From Oscheius tipulae (lineage: Eukaryota > Nematoda > Chromadorea > Rhabditida > Rhabditidae): a stretch of 64,000 nt of DNA. Of the stretch, positions 45,091 through 57,541 are shown one piece after another. Each line of letters starts with the position of its first letter. Position 1 is the stretch's first letter. The translations under genes and the position numbers were made by a program. The notes beneath the pieces are model-generated. The model saw only the letters and a program-made list of their open reading frames with translations. It ran no database searches and was not told where the DNA came from. The stretch lies in contig JASJZH010000006.1 of assembly GCA_037178975.1 (NCBI GenBank), forward strand, positions 3,782,001-3,846,000, written 5' to 3'.

Positions 45091-47015
45091 ATGCCGGAAG
45101 CTGCGAGTTCTCAACTTGGTCTTATGGCCTGTCTTTCTTTTGTCATAGGTTGGCTAAATCGTTTTTCAATTGAATCAATGCCTCAGGCAACATTATTGGC
45201 TCTGGAATATTCATTACACCTGGACAAGTTCTTTTGTTCACTGGTTCTATCGGGCTCGATACAATTGTCTGGATTATTTGTGGTCTTTTCACCATTCTAG
45301 GTTTGTTTCTCTTCTTTCCAAAACCTTAATTTTAGGTGCAATCGTTTTTGTCGAACTTGGTACTGGTATCCCTTCAGATGGAGGAGACTACGCTTATGCA
45401 GTCTTTGTCAACTGGAAGGTAGATTTAATGTTTCACACGAATCATACTGTTTTAGAGTCTCGCATTCGCGTTCATGACAATAGCATCATTTTTGTCATAT
45501 CCAGGAGCGAATGCGATCCAGTGTGCTACATTTGGACAGTATTTGAGTAAGTTTAAAAAAGTATTTAAAAAAAGTACACAATAAAATAGCGGTTGGATTG
45601 CAAACATTTGTGAACCCTGGCAAATGGGTTCCTCTTATTGAATGGGGACTTGGAGCTTTTCTTCTATTTTGCTGTACTGTGGTCAACATTTTTCCGGTCG
45701 GAAAAGGCGCTTCGATGTTCCAGATGGTAGCCGTCTATGCAAAAGCTCTCATTCTCTTCACAGTAATTGCCGTCGGAATGTATCATCTATTTGTCTTGGG
45801 TAAAATTTTCCAATAACTGTAATTGAGCTTAACTTCAGGAGAACACAAAAACTTGGACAATCCGTTTAAAGGTTCCATTGTTAATTCTGGATCATTCGCC
45901 CTCGCCTGCTACTCAGCACTATGGTCTTTTGCTGGTTGGGACATACTGAATGCTGGTGCTCCATCTGTGAAAAATCCCCGCAGGTCTGTCCACGCCAACA
46001 AAACCCTACCGTTGTAGAACGTTGCCTCTGGCACTCATTGGTGGATTGGTCTTTGTAACAGTCACATACTTGCTAACGAATATTTCGTTCTGTGTGGTGC
46101 TGGGAGTCGAAGATATGAAGAAAAGTCCGGCGGTCGCTGCCGTATGCATTGAGAAAACTGTTTTCCATTCTAATTTAGGACTTTGCCATGCGCAGCATGG
46201 GTTCGTTGTATCATTGGGTGCCTTTTGCCACAGCTCTGCTTTTGGTCAGCACTGTCAACGGCAGTATCTTTGCTCTCTCCAGGTACAGTTGTTTCTAATA
46301 CGTCTAGGGGTGTTTTGTATTCAGGATAATGTCGAAAGCAGCAGAAGAAGGTCATCTGCCCAAATTTTTAGCAGCTCATCACAAAACTTACAAAACACCT
46401 ATTGCTTCTCTAATCACACAGGTATTCCAGATTGAAAAACATTTTCATTGTCCTAGTTTTTCCTCTGCCTTCTAATGTCCGTCTTTCCCATCACTACCAT
46501 CATTAACTATGCTTCAGTCATAATGTGGGGACAGAAAAGTCTCTCCGTCGCTGCATTGCTCAAGATCAGATGGAGTGGCATGGAAGTTGACAGAGGTGAT
46601 TTACCTAGTGCTCGTACTAAAAAGATTTTGCAGGCGTCATGAGGGTTCCACTTGGTTTAACGCTGCTATTCTTTGCGTTGTCGTTATTACTGACTTTGTT
46701 TCCGGCCTTTACAGAAACTGAAGTAATTTCAATTGATCTCAAATCAATTTTTGCAGATGTTTTTTGCTGGTTTCGGAGCTGTGATCCTATTAGCATGCAC
46801 ATATCACTTTCTTCACTGGATAGAAAAACCAGACGCTCTCATATCATTTGACAGTTTGATTTTTGCTGTGTAAATTAATCACGTCTATTTCAGATAGACT
46901 GGCAGAAATTGTTTGCAAAGTTTTGAACTCGGAACTTCCACCAGAAAAAAACACAAATGCTAGGAATAATGAAGACGAAGGAAGCCTCGAGGAAGAACAG
47001 TTGCTAGCGCTATAA
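45091..47015 (+). CDS. SLC7-family (LAT-type) amino-acid transporter, copy 2
   Basis: About 480 residues, collinear with copy 1 upstream. Start MPEAASSQLGLMACLSFVIG. Landmarks are [58 protein letters not shown] (a Cys is present here, unlike copy 1), ALWSFAGWDILNAGAPSVK, LPLALIGGLVFVTVTYLLTN, NGSIFALSRIMSKAAEEGHL, NYASVIMWGQKSL and VPLGLTLLFFALSLLLTLFP. The tail is acidic (NNEDEGSLEEEQLLAL). Exon boundaries match copy 1 at most positions, so the pair arose by tandem duplication. Extra loop residues (FPVGKGASMFQMV) and a different first cytoplasmic segment suggest different partners or substrates. AATAAA lies at 47163. Confidence 0.88.
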
Positions 47016-49232
47016 TAAGCTTTTCAATATCAACTGCAACAATCAACGGGTTGAATACTTCGTGTTTCAAATGAATTAGTTCTTGTTCTGTGACATAAAG
47101 ACTAACAAACAGTCAAAGAAACCGAGAGACAAAGTGTGAGTTGTACTTTGAAACAATCCCCCAATAAAGGCTTTAAAAATGTGGAAATACTGCAAAGCTG
47201 AAGACAGAACTGCAATTTTTCTGCAACTTTGCCGGCTATCAAAACATGAATGTTTTATCGAGAGTGGCGAAAGCCCTGACGCAGAAAGAGTTATTCTGAA
47301 AGTGTTAGGCAGTAAAGAGATATTATGGATAAAAAAGTTGTGTCTATATTTTAGACATACTCACGAGAAAGGAGGAAGATGGCCGAAAGTGACGACGGAA
47401 TGGCTTCCTCTGAATCAGCGACGAGTTCTAGGGAGACCGTGCATGAGATGGGAAGATGCGTTGAAAAAAGCCTGTGGTCACCTCGAACGAACTCCAAGAT
47501 GCGACGAGCAAGAGAGGGAGGCAAAGTGTGGGTTCGCGCAAGCGGCAAGGGACCCCTGACGATAGGAACTCCTTGATTCCGACAATAAAATTGAAATTGA
47601 AGTTGAAGACTCACAGTTCAGTCACAGCAAGTCATATTTGTATTCCCAACCTGCTACACGTCGGGAAATTATGGATGGAGAATGACAATCAGCTCCTGAT
47701 TCGTCAGCACTCCCACGAGGGGCCCCGTTCGAACGGTTGGAGTGGGATGGCCATACACATTTTAAAAACACTCCTACTCTTGTCTACCCCGGTACTGCTT
47801 CTTCTTATCTTTTTTCTACTCTTGACAAAACTGCGCAGCTGGCTTTTGTGGCGTCGCACCGCCAATCAGACCAAAGAGATTTGACCAATGTCTGGAGGCA
47901 TAAAAAACAAAGTCAAGAAGCAACATTTTTTCTGGAAGGATTTTTACGAGTTAGCTTCTCGACTCCCTGATTTTATTCGCACAGGTGGCCCAGCTGTTTA
48001 TGCGGTAGATAACTCCGCGCGCGCAATCTTCCTAAGACACCACAGCCGATTTCTACGAACCTCCACATGTGGCGGGCAAGTTGACCCATGGCACGCATAT
48101 CTAAACATTCTTTCATGTTAAGAGTTTCTCCGACAGTTTTTCAGGTTTTGGCTTCTTGTTTACTCTGAATTACCATCTTACTAGAGTCTGTGCCCAGCTG
48201 TCTCAGTCAGATCTTCCATTGGTCTTTCGTTCTAGCTGCCAGACGAAAAAAACGACAATTACCCCCTTTTTCTGAGTCAGTAAAGAGGTGGCCCTGTTTG
48301 TTTTTCAAAATGTATAAATCTCCTCCACCTCACAGTCGCTTCTAGCAGCTATGTGGCAGAGGATTCATGTCTGCTTTATTTGTTATCACTACGAGTGTTT
48401 CACTCCCTGTCGAACGCAATTGACTCATCCTAGCGAGACTGACCACTTGCAACCCACAAGCTCTAAAAGGCGCACCGTCTATCGCGCAGTCAGCAGTTTT
48501 AAAGACTTTTAAAGACTCGGTCTTGACTTCCGTTCCTTATCATTAATTCATAGTAGCGATAAAATAACTGTCGTAGGCGTCACTGATTCAATTGAGTTAT
48601 TTTGGCGCGAACTTCTCCTTAAATATTTCATTTGAAACTATATTTTGCCACGACCGTCTTAATGTCATCCACTTCGTAAGCCGTGTGGTTGTTTATCTTT
48701 TCCTAATTTATCAAGGAATCGATTTGACCTGTGTTGCAAAGCTCTCAGTGTCCCTCTCTCTCACACTGTATTGCCAGTCGGTCAGTTATTTTGATTAGCG
48801 CGTCCACGAAATCTGACACCTTGCTGTCTCCTGGCCTTTGGCCACATTCAAAACGTTTTCTCAAAGTACATCACATTTGAAAAGACTCATAGGATTGTAA
48901 CAGGAAAGAGAAAAGTTGTATATAAATGTAGGCAGCGGATCTAACTCACAGCTTGGTGGCTGACAACTGCGATCCGTTTTCTTGCGCAACATCTAAGCAA
49001 ACACAAGCATTTCGGATTCCTGCGCTTCATCGCAGGAGAGGGCTTTTGAGAAAAATTTAGTTGTTTTTCTGCCAGACAGTCTTGCTCATAGGGTGTGGAA
49101 ACGCTTCTTGTTTGCTTGGGATTGTTTTTGAACTTCATTTCTTGCCTCCTTCATGTTTATTTTAAATCTTTTCTCCTCTTTCTCTTCGCCGTCACTCCAG
49201 GAGACATTGGTTTTAATCACAGATCGTTCAGC
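47016..49232. other. 2.2 kb without a gene except a retroelement relic; right part T-rich
   Basis: AATAAA at 47163-47168 is the likely poly(A) signal of copy 2. A reverse-transcriptase-type relic is listed separately. From about 48.1 kb the plus strand is T-rich and leads to an acceptor (CGTCACTCCAG at about 49200), suggesting a 5' UTR intron of the SLC4 gene. Confidence 0.45.
47340..47560 (+). mobile_element. Remnant of a non-LTR retrotransposon ORF (C-terminal end)
   Basis: The frame contains RWPKVTTEWLPLNQRRVLGR, then PCMRWEDALKKACG, ERT and QAARDP. This matches the C-terminal end of RTE/CR1-like LINE proteins (RW...V..W.P..RR.RGRP..RWED...K..G..W.R.A.DR). No reverse-transcriptase core is present nearby and the surrounding frame is short, so it is a decayed 3' fragment. 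Confidence 0.5.
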
Positions 49233-52200
49233 ATGTATATTGAGCTTGAATCTGGACACGGCGACACCCCTCCGCCAAAATCTCCTGTGACGCGGCCGAA
49301 AAAGATCACCTTCGCCATCGGTACTTCAGTTGACAATTTTATTTTATAAGTTAAATTACAGGTGAAAAGAGTCCTCAAACCAAGTCTCCGAACTCCATGT
49401 TCAACTTCGAGACTGAGCTACTGTCTCCTGCCAGAAACAAGCTTCTCGTCGAGCTCTTCGAACTGGGAGATAACCAGTGGGAGGAAGCTGCTCGCTGGAT
49501 CCGGTATGAGGAGGTAAGTCCATTGTTATATGTGAAACTTAATCATTGTTTATGCACTTTGATTACTCACCAGTCTGTTTTGATGGCTCTAGCTAGTTTA
49601 GATGTGGCAGAAAAAACTCTTAAATACTGTGTTTTCAAGTAAAAAAAAGGGAAAAAAAGGGCAAGGGGGTAAATCTTCGGCATGTTCGGCGCGCTCACAG
49701 TTAAAGGGACCATTAGAGCCGATTTGATCTCAAAAAATAGATCTCATCGAGCTGATTTCGATATATAGATGTATGGCTCGGAAATTCTTTGCTTTCGATA
49801 TATAACCGGGAGAAATCTCCATTTCCAGAAGAAAAGTATTCGCGCCAAGGGACACTTTACAAAAGTTGCAATTCGAAGCAAACTTTACTTGTTGCAAGAG
49901 CTCGCTTTTCACTCCCACAAGGTTGAAGCTGAGACAATTCGACTTGTCAGTTATTCCAAAGTTTGTAAATTGAGGTGAACTCTCGAAATGTCAAGGAAAA
50001 TAGGCTTTTGGTTACTGTAGAAATTGACTCCGGATGTCTCGTATGGTCATTTTAATCAATCTGCTCAAAAACAATGTGCATGGTATTTGTCGTCGATCTC
50101 GAATAAGCTCAGACCCGAACCGACTCAAGTGCTCACAGTAGCCTGCATTCACACATTATGGTTGGGCTTAAACTGTTACCAAAGTTTTGCTCAAAATTGG
50201 ACTATGGAAGTTTCACAAAATATCGCTCTACTGCTAAAAAGCAATGGTGTCCGTCAGTCTGTCCGTGCGTCACCACGAGCAAAGTGCTGGCAAGTCATGT
50301 CAAGCGTTTAATTGACAAGTCTGCTTTGGGGCAAAGCTGGAAACTAAGGCTATTCGAGAAGCGGCGAAGCCGTATGTTGCCAATGCAAATTCAAGACTAA
50401 GGGACGGTGAAGCCGTCGGCTGGTAATAGCTAAAATCGTTTCTCTTTAGGACGTTGAAGGGCAATCACATCATTGGGGAGTTCCTCATCTGGGGTTGATC
50501 TTTTTCGATTCCATCTCGGTTCTGCTGCAAATGGTAAAAAAAGGTAGGATTGATGTGTTTCAGGCTTCAAAAAGCTTTCAGCCGTTGTCCTTGAGATCGA
50601 CGTTTTGGATTACGAAGGCCTAATCGGACATGTTGTTGAGGCTTTGAAGCAGAGCAACACTACTCCGTTCATTGTCAATAAAATCACGGAACTGATGCAT
50701 CTGAAGCAAAAGTGTGTTTTTACCTTTTTTTTGGTAGTCTGTATTTAGGCATGTCGTCTCCAAAAGCAATCTGATCAAAAGCTTCACTTCCACCAGCTTA
50801 GCTAAGCAAGATCGTCTGACCGGAAATCCGTACTCTATGCCGTGCCACCAGTTTGCGCAGCACGGTAGTGCTGCTCCTCTTCACAAGTGAGAACAACTAT
50901 AAGCATTGTCAACTATGGTTCAGGTCTGCCATCCGCGAACACCTGGGCAGTGTAGCAGAAGCGGCTCAAGTCTACGCCGCTGAACTGAAGGGTGCCGAAG
51001 GCAATACCATGGTGTTCATTCGTCTGACGAACGCAACCCACTTCCCCGAGGTATTGAATTTTTCTTGGTTTTGTTATCGCACTTTTGAAAACTCTAAAGG
51101 CATGGCTCGCGCTTGCATTTTTTATTGTATATTTCAAGCTAACTCTGTGATTTTTTTTTTATTCCTTTTCACTGTTCAAACGGTTCTTCTCTGACAAAAG
51201 CAAAGGGCTTGCATTGCAATTGTACGCTCAAAATCCTGAGTACGTCGCTCCTAAAACATTTTGTTCTCTAGATCCATGCGGATGATCGAGGCTCGGTGAG
51301 TATACCCTTGATTGGATATAACCGATTAAAACTAACGAAATCCTGTTGACGCGGCTATAAGAAGTGTTCAGGCAGAAGGCGACTATCCGAGCAAGTTCAT
51401 GGTCTTAATTCTTGGACCACCTCAAACTGTCTCTTTCCATCAGCTAGGACGATGCTTTTCCACCATGTTGTCAAACGAGGTAGGTATTTTTGCTTTCCAC
51501 GCTACAGTCCGGTGCAAGAGATTAGATTCTGTTGCTAGTCTTTGTTTTGAATCAAAATATTGGTGCTCGAAAACCCGGAAGAAACCTCCTAATGGACTTA
51601 CTTGAACAACACTTAACACTTTGTACCAAGAACAGATTTTCCATGTACCCGACGTATTTTTCAGTCTTTCAAGCCGTTCGCCGACAAAGCCACTACCTCA
51701 CAAGAACTCGAAGAGGGAGTGAAAGAGTAAGCTAATCGGGTAAAGGCCGAAAAACACCTCTTGTCTAGGTTTCTTGAGAACTCAGCAGTCATCCCTGGAA
51801 CCAAAGTTGATAACAAGGAGCTGGTGTTGGTTGATCGTATCTGTGAAGAAATCAACATCCATGCCAAGATGAAGAAAGCGCCGTCGCTTGAACGCCGAGG
51901 AATTTCTGCTCAAGTATCTCCGATTGGTCAGCTGGTCATCCATGAAGAGAAGAAGAAGCCTGGAAAATTCTTTAGCGGTTGTCTGGAAGATATCAAGACG
52001 CGCTTTCCACACTATCGGTATGTCAACTGTCCTTTAGATGCTAATCGAATTTTTAGGAGCGACTTCACGGATGGCTTTCACTTCATATGTGTTAAAGCTG
52101 TCTCAAACCTGTTCTTGGCTTGTATCACCGCTACGGTAACGTTTGGAGGACTAATGGGTGAGTACATATCTGAAGATTATAATTTGAATCACGTTGGTTT

Positions 52201-55200
52201 CGAGTTGTGTTAACTAACTCGACAGTGGAATCTTTACAGAATTCTTTTCAGCGGTATTTTAGGCACCAACACGAAGGAGAGAATGGGAATGGCAGAAACT
52301 TTCATCTCTCAAAGCCTCTGCGGAATCATCTGGAGTCTCTTTGCCGGTCAGCCACTCATTATCCAGTCACCTACCGGACCTGTGCTTATTTTTGAGAAGG
52401 CCCTCTTCGACGTCAGTTGTGCTGCTCGATTCAAAAACGACTTTATAGATTTGCGAGATCTTGGAACTTGACTTCTTGACCGTTCGTCTGTACACAGGAA
52501 TATTCATCTGCCTCTGGGCGATCATAACAACTGCCTGTAATGGTCATAAGGCTCTCTCCCGCATCACAGGATTCACCGAAGAGATTTTTTCTAGTCTCAT
52601 ATCGGTAATTTTCCTCTACGAGACCGGAAAATTCCTGAGAAGAGTAAGTTATCAAACAAAATTTCGATAACTTGATATTTAGACGTTGACGAACCATCCA
52701 GCAGTTGACTACGACGGCTACTTCCAAGCACGACAGGCCTGCTATAATGACACAGAGCTTCTCGACAATACATGTAAGTATGCACAAACTTCTTCAAAGT
52801 TGACCGATTCAGCTATTGCCTGTGCCAAGCTACCCCAGCCAAATACTTTCTTGTGGTCGGCCATCCTTTTAACTCTCACATTGATCCTCTCTATGGTATT
52901 CCGGAAAATCCGCGATTCACAATGGCTCGGACGAGAGGTTAGCTAAAATGCGAGTTATGCATGCATTACTTTCAGTCTCGAAAAATCCTTGGTGACTACA
53001 GTGTGCCAGCAGCGTTGACAATTGTACTGGGACTGCAGCAAATACTTTTTCCTGACATCTACGTGGAGGTCAGTAAAACTTTTGTACCCCTTGGCATCCT
53101 ATCTATCAATGACAAAATCAAGGGAAGCCCTGTCACGTGAAGTACGTTGTGTGGTGCGTGTTATCAGTACAAGTCGAACGGACCACATGACTTTTCAATT
53201 CTATGACAGCGAAAAGTGCTATAGGAACATTAGTTCACGAAGATCACACATGATCGATAAAAGTGCAAAAAACATCTTTCAGACACTGGAAATGCCAAAA
53301 ACTCTCGGCTTCACCAATCCAGCAAAAAGAGGACATGGTCTCTTAGTCAGCTTCTATGCGGACAAGCCATTCTACACTTTTTTGGTCTCGTTCGCCTCTT
53401 CGTTCCTGGTCTTCATCCTCATCTTTGTCGAAACAGGAATCACCGAGTAGGCCGAGCCGAGAATACCAAATGTCTCCATCTTCAGAGTGGTACTCGCTCG
53501 CAAGGAGAGAAAGATGGTCAAAGGAGCTGGCAAAAGTTGGGACATCTTATTGGCAGGATGCTGTACCATGATCGCATCACTATTCGGCTTGCCGTGGATG
53601 TGTTCCGCCGCCTGCCAATCTGTTGCTCATTCTGATTCTCTGACCATTATGCAGAAGGCAGCTCCTGGTGAACGGCCAGGTATAATAGAATACGCGTAAA
53701 AACTAAAATACGTTACAGAGGCTGTTGCCGTGGTGGAGCAACGGGTTACAGGAATCGCACTATCGATGGCGATACTCGTCTTTGGTCTGCTTGGCGTTTA
53801 CATCAAATTCATGCCAATGGCATGCCTATTCGGAGTTGGTTATACCCTTTACCATTTCTATAAGCAATTCCAGGTCTTTGCCTATCTTGGCATCACGAGC
53901 ATCCTCAGCCTCGACCTATTCCAACGTATTTTGTTGTTCGGCAAACCGGCCAAATATCACAAGAAGTGTTCTTACGTGGATGAGGTGAGGGTGTCTATAT
54001 GTGTACAAATCCAGCGATCTCTCTCCTGCATTTGAATGATCAACGTGCGCATTCATGCGCCTGTTAAGAGGCATCACACTAAAGACGTCATTGCGGGTCA
54101 TTCTGAGAATGTTTCTTGAGGAACTGAAGTTGGCATTTTCACATAAGACAAAAAGTTAGCAGAATCTCTAATTATAGTTCAGAGTACATTCTCACTGACA
54201 ATCATTCGATTTTCTAAAACTCTCTTACTAAGCGGTCACTCTAGCTGCAGTGTTCTTGGTCGGATAATGCATCGACGCACGGAAGCGCTTTGCAGCACCG
54301 AGGGTATATCTGGCACACATGCGCTCGAGAGATAGTCAGTGCGGGAAGAGACGCAGACATCCGCTTGATGGTTCTGTGGGTTCCACACGTGGACATGGTG
54401 TCCCCCCAAATTACTACGTCATGGGGACGACGCGCCCCTGCGCGCGATTGTTTGGTAGCGAGAGGCTGTGATCTTTCGTTGTCAATCTCCGCGATCACCC
54501 CATACGGACAAGTAAAGGCGACTTCAAGTAGTATCCGCAGGCTTGGAAGTCTAGTGGTCTTGCAGTAAAGATAAATTGAGGAAAAACGTTATATTGCCCG
54601 GGTTGATAACGTCTTGTACCAATATTTGTTTGAGGGGTTGTACAAAGCGAGATATGTGAACTATTTTGCGAATATAATGTGTCCGAGAAACCCAAAATAG
54701 TCACGAGCCGAGCGATCATTTTAGCGACACGTTTGCAAGTGTGAACATTTCATAATGATGACAGCTTCATGTAAGGCGTGACGTAATTGCTCCCAGTGCG
54801 ATCACGGCGCCCCGCAGAAACCAAAAGAAGTATAGAAGGAGAAGCGAGAGACGGTTTTTTGAAACAATGCCACTTTTTAGATTTTTCAGACGAGGAAGTT
54901 GGAGGCGCGAAGATTGCCCTTGCTCATTCCCGAAAAAAAATTCCGTTTCCCTCCGGGAATCCCGCTAGCCTAATTGAAGAGGGCTCGCATCTGGCAACAA
55001 AGATGCCCGATGTGTTCATCAAAAATCTTGCCTTATACCACTAGCAGAGCGACTAGATCTATTAAGGGCTCTTCCAACAGAAATAGAGTTTACATCATAC
55101 TATTTTGGGAGTTAGTTCTGATGTCACATGCGAAATAGCACGCCTACCAAGGCTAACAGTGCGCTTCGCGAGAAATGACTCGACAAATAGCACAATGAAG

Positions 55201-56224
55201 CTATTCACGAAGCACAATGAAGTTATGACTATTCGTACAGTGATATTACAGCGGCCTAGTGAAAAGTTAAAACACGTGCTATACTAGTTTGAATTTATAC
55301 AGTACTGAAACTTAGACACAGAAAAGCTGGTTGGAGAATGATGTTTGAATTTTGAGGGGACGCTAGTCCCCATTTATTGGACTGCTCTCCATTCAGCCTT
55401 TGCACATTTGCTAAGACGGAAAGACGAGGATCGAAAGAGCACGAAAATCAAAAGATGTTTTAGGTTGCTACTACGAGGATGCACATGTTCACTCTAACAC
55501 AGATTCTCCTCACCGTCATCGCGTTTCTGTTCAAACTCAACCAGCGTAAGCTTCATTACACGGTAACCTCAAAACTGATTTTAGATACTGCGATTGTATT
55601 TCCATTCGTATTAATAATATTTGTGTTCGTTCGAAGCAAGGTCCTGCCCTGCTACTTCAGTCAAGCTGAGCTCGCTGCTGTAAGTTTTTTATCGTTCCAC
55701 AACCCTCCTACTCGAACAAAGTTCTGCTCAGTTCTTGGAATGCTCCAGCAGGATACCCTGTAGATTCAATTAGTCTCCAAAATGCGATGCAAGAGTTCCC
55801 AGAATAGATGGTGCCGGGTTAGACCCCTAGTGTCGGGCTGCGTGCTAATGTGTGGAACAGCAGGGTCGACCATTATTCGGTCGGCCGTGGTCGATGATTT
55901 TGTGTTGGAGGAAGTAGAGCAGAGGGTCGATGCCGCCGCGCAGCGCTTATTCTGGTGCCAGCTGAAAGTTACAAGACATCTGCTTGGCAAGAGAGAAGAT
56001 GGTAAAGAACCAAAGTTTAATCAAAATCCATCTTTGAAAATAGATTTACATTAATCTTTGGGTACAGTGGTTATAGGTGGAATACGATAGTTACAACAGG
56101 TTCGGACGAGTACGATACTTTTGATATTATGACATGTTCAAAATTGGCTAATCACTTTGATTTTCAGTTGGACGAAGGCCACGATAATGAGCCAACGGAG
56201 CCTGAACTTCCCCTCCTCCTCTAA
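49233..56224 (+). CDS. SLC4 bicarbonate transporter, AE-type anion exchanger
   Basis: About 1000 residues in many exons. The cytoplasmic half has KSPNSMFNFETELLSPARNK, DNQWEEAARWIRYEEDVEGQ and HHWGVPHLGLIFFDSIS, then EGDYPSKFMVLILGPPQTVS. The membrane domain begins RSDFTDGFHFICVKAV and TATVTFGGLMGILGTNTKER. It continues FAGQPLIIQSPTGPVLIFEK, TGFTEEIFSSLISVIFLYET, FLVFILIFVETGITE, FGLPWMCSAACQSVAHSDSL, ERPEAVAVVEQRVTGIAL, MACLFGVGYTL and DLFQRILLFGKPAKYHKKC. It ends VATTRMHMFTLTQILL, DTAIVFPFVLIIFVFVRSK and EPTEPELPLLL. ILIFVET keeps the Glu that Cl-/HCO3- exchangers have where Na+-coupled members have Asp. The KLxK stilbene site is altered (ETGKFLRR). A 1.5-kb intron precedes the last membrane exons. 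Start MYIELESGHGD follows an acceptor; alternative starts are possible. Confidence 0.85.
53986..55468 (+). other. Large intron of the SLC4 gene, repeat-like
   Basis: Between YVDE and VATTRMHMF lie 1.5 kb, unlike the other introns of 40-400 nt. It contains GC-rich, CACGTG-bearing DNA and overlapping frames on both strands at 54.2-54.6 kb, suggesting an inserted repeat. Confidence 0.5.
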
Positions 56225-56374
56225 ATGTACTGACCTTTTCACAATTCCTCTTTGAGAATATCACCTATGCTCTTATGTGCCTCCTTTTCTGAATACGGGG
56301 TTACTTGTATGTCAGGGTAACTACTACGGCTTTAACCCCTTCACTTCGCCTGCTCACCCCATGATGAAAAATGT

Positions 56375-56791
56375 TCAAATAGCATCATATTGGAATTTGA
56401 ATTTATAAAAGCTCACATTGTTCTCAAAGTATGGGAAATACCTCAGTCTCTTCAACATCCTCCAAGATAAGGAGGAAAGCAATGCAAATAGCGAGACAGT
56501 CCTTTTCGTGGAAAAACCGGATGACGCGTGGTGTCGGTCAGCGCCCCTGGGGCTGTCCTCCTCCTTGTTATTTTCATGTGACGATGGTACTTTGATCAGA
56601 ATACGGTAATCAACAACATTTCTGCAAACGGCAACTTCCTCGTAGAGCACTGTTGTTTGATGCCCACGTGCGGCAGTAAACACATCTGGCTCGCAGTGGC
56701 GCGCTTCCACAACACCCTCGTCAAGACAGAAACTAGCCGTAGAGCCAAAATAACAAGCCTCTATTGTTCTCTTGCGGCTAAAAATGCTCAT
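56375..56791 (-). CDS. Possible unknown ORF, 138 codons
   Basis: MSIFSRKRTIEACYFGSTAS at the start and VFTAARGHQTTVLYEEVAVC, RNVVDYRILIKV in the middle look protein-like. The second half (RTVSLFALLSSLSWRMLKRL) is less so. No domain, splice site or start context supports it strongly. Confidence 0.22.
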   Translation of the reverse strand: MSIFSRKRTIEACYFGSTASFCLDEGVVEARHCEPDVFTAARGHQTTVLYEEVAVCRNVVDYRILIKVPSSHENNKEEDSPRGADRHHASSGFSTKRTVSLFALLSSLSWRMLKRLRYFPYFENNVSFYKFKFQYDAI

Positions 56792-57151
56792 CGTTTTGAA
56801 GACAAATGAGGGAAGCGAACCCTCCTTGAAGGTTCTCGACTACACGTGGACACCACATGCGCTTCGTCGAATGCACTCTAAAATAAAAGATCGCTTCTTT
56901 AAATAGTCTTGTTGTAAACAACTCCTCCAAACAGTTAGTACGCTTTTGCCATGTTCAATCGAACAGTTCCGCCTTGACAAGCATTGACACTCCAATTGAA
57001 TTTCAGATCAGCAGCCACAAATAACTGTAATTTTCATCTGTAAGTCTTGTATAATGGAATATACTCTCATTCTTTCGACATTTTCGAGAATGAATTGGGA
57101 GAATCGCGCGGTAGCCACCTCAAAAGACTAAAAGTGTGCGCGTGGAATAAG

Positions 57152-57170
57152 CCATGTTCCGGGAACATGG
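57152..57170. repeat. Perfect 19-nt palindrome
   Basis: CCATGTTCC-G-GGAACATGG, an inverted repeat with a single central base. It could be a dimer-binding site or chance. Confidence 0.6.
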
Positions 57171-57541
57171 ACACCACCCTCGGAATATCCTTGCCCTCTC
57201 ATGACACTTTTCTAAAATCCTGACCGGCACTTTATGGTAAGGATTTATTTAAAATAAGGAAGAATCAGATTCCGAACCCGAGCTGTCCTTTTGATTCTCG
57301 ACTCTCTGTGGTCACTGGGGGTCTCCTATTTACACTGGCTCGACAGCCGCGTGGTCCCCATGCGTAGGACACGTGGGTATTTCGGACATGGACAAACCGG
57401 TCGCCCAATACGTTGATCTCTCATTGTCTCGTAGAGACACTGTATTTCGCTGAAGAAATACAAAACAGAACAGCGTTTTTCTGCAGACAATATTTATTAA
57501 TGACACATAAAATTATGAATTGTGACGCAATCACAACAAGA

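Larger units (their letters stand above)
56225..57541. other. Intergenic between convergent genes, 1.3 kb
   Basis: Between the 3' ends of the SLC4 and MAD genes. It has a 138-codon minus frame (56375-56791, listed separately), three CACGTG sites and a perfect 19-nt palindrome at 57152-57170. Confidence 0.45.

Noticed and set aside
49095-49232. Upstream extension of the SLC4 protein (METLLVCLGLF...)
   Set aside because: Runs through a T-rich intron ending CACTCCAG; the ATG at 49233 is preferred.
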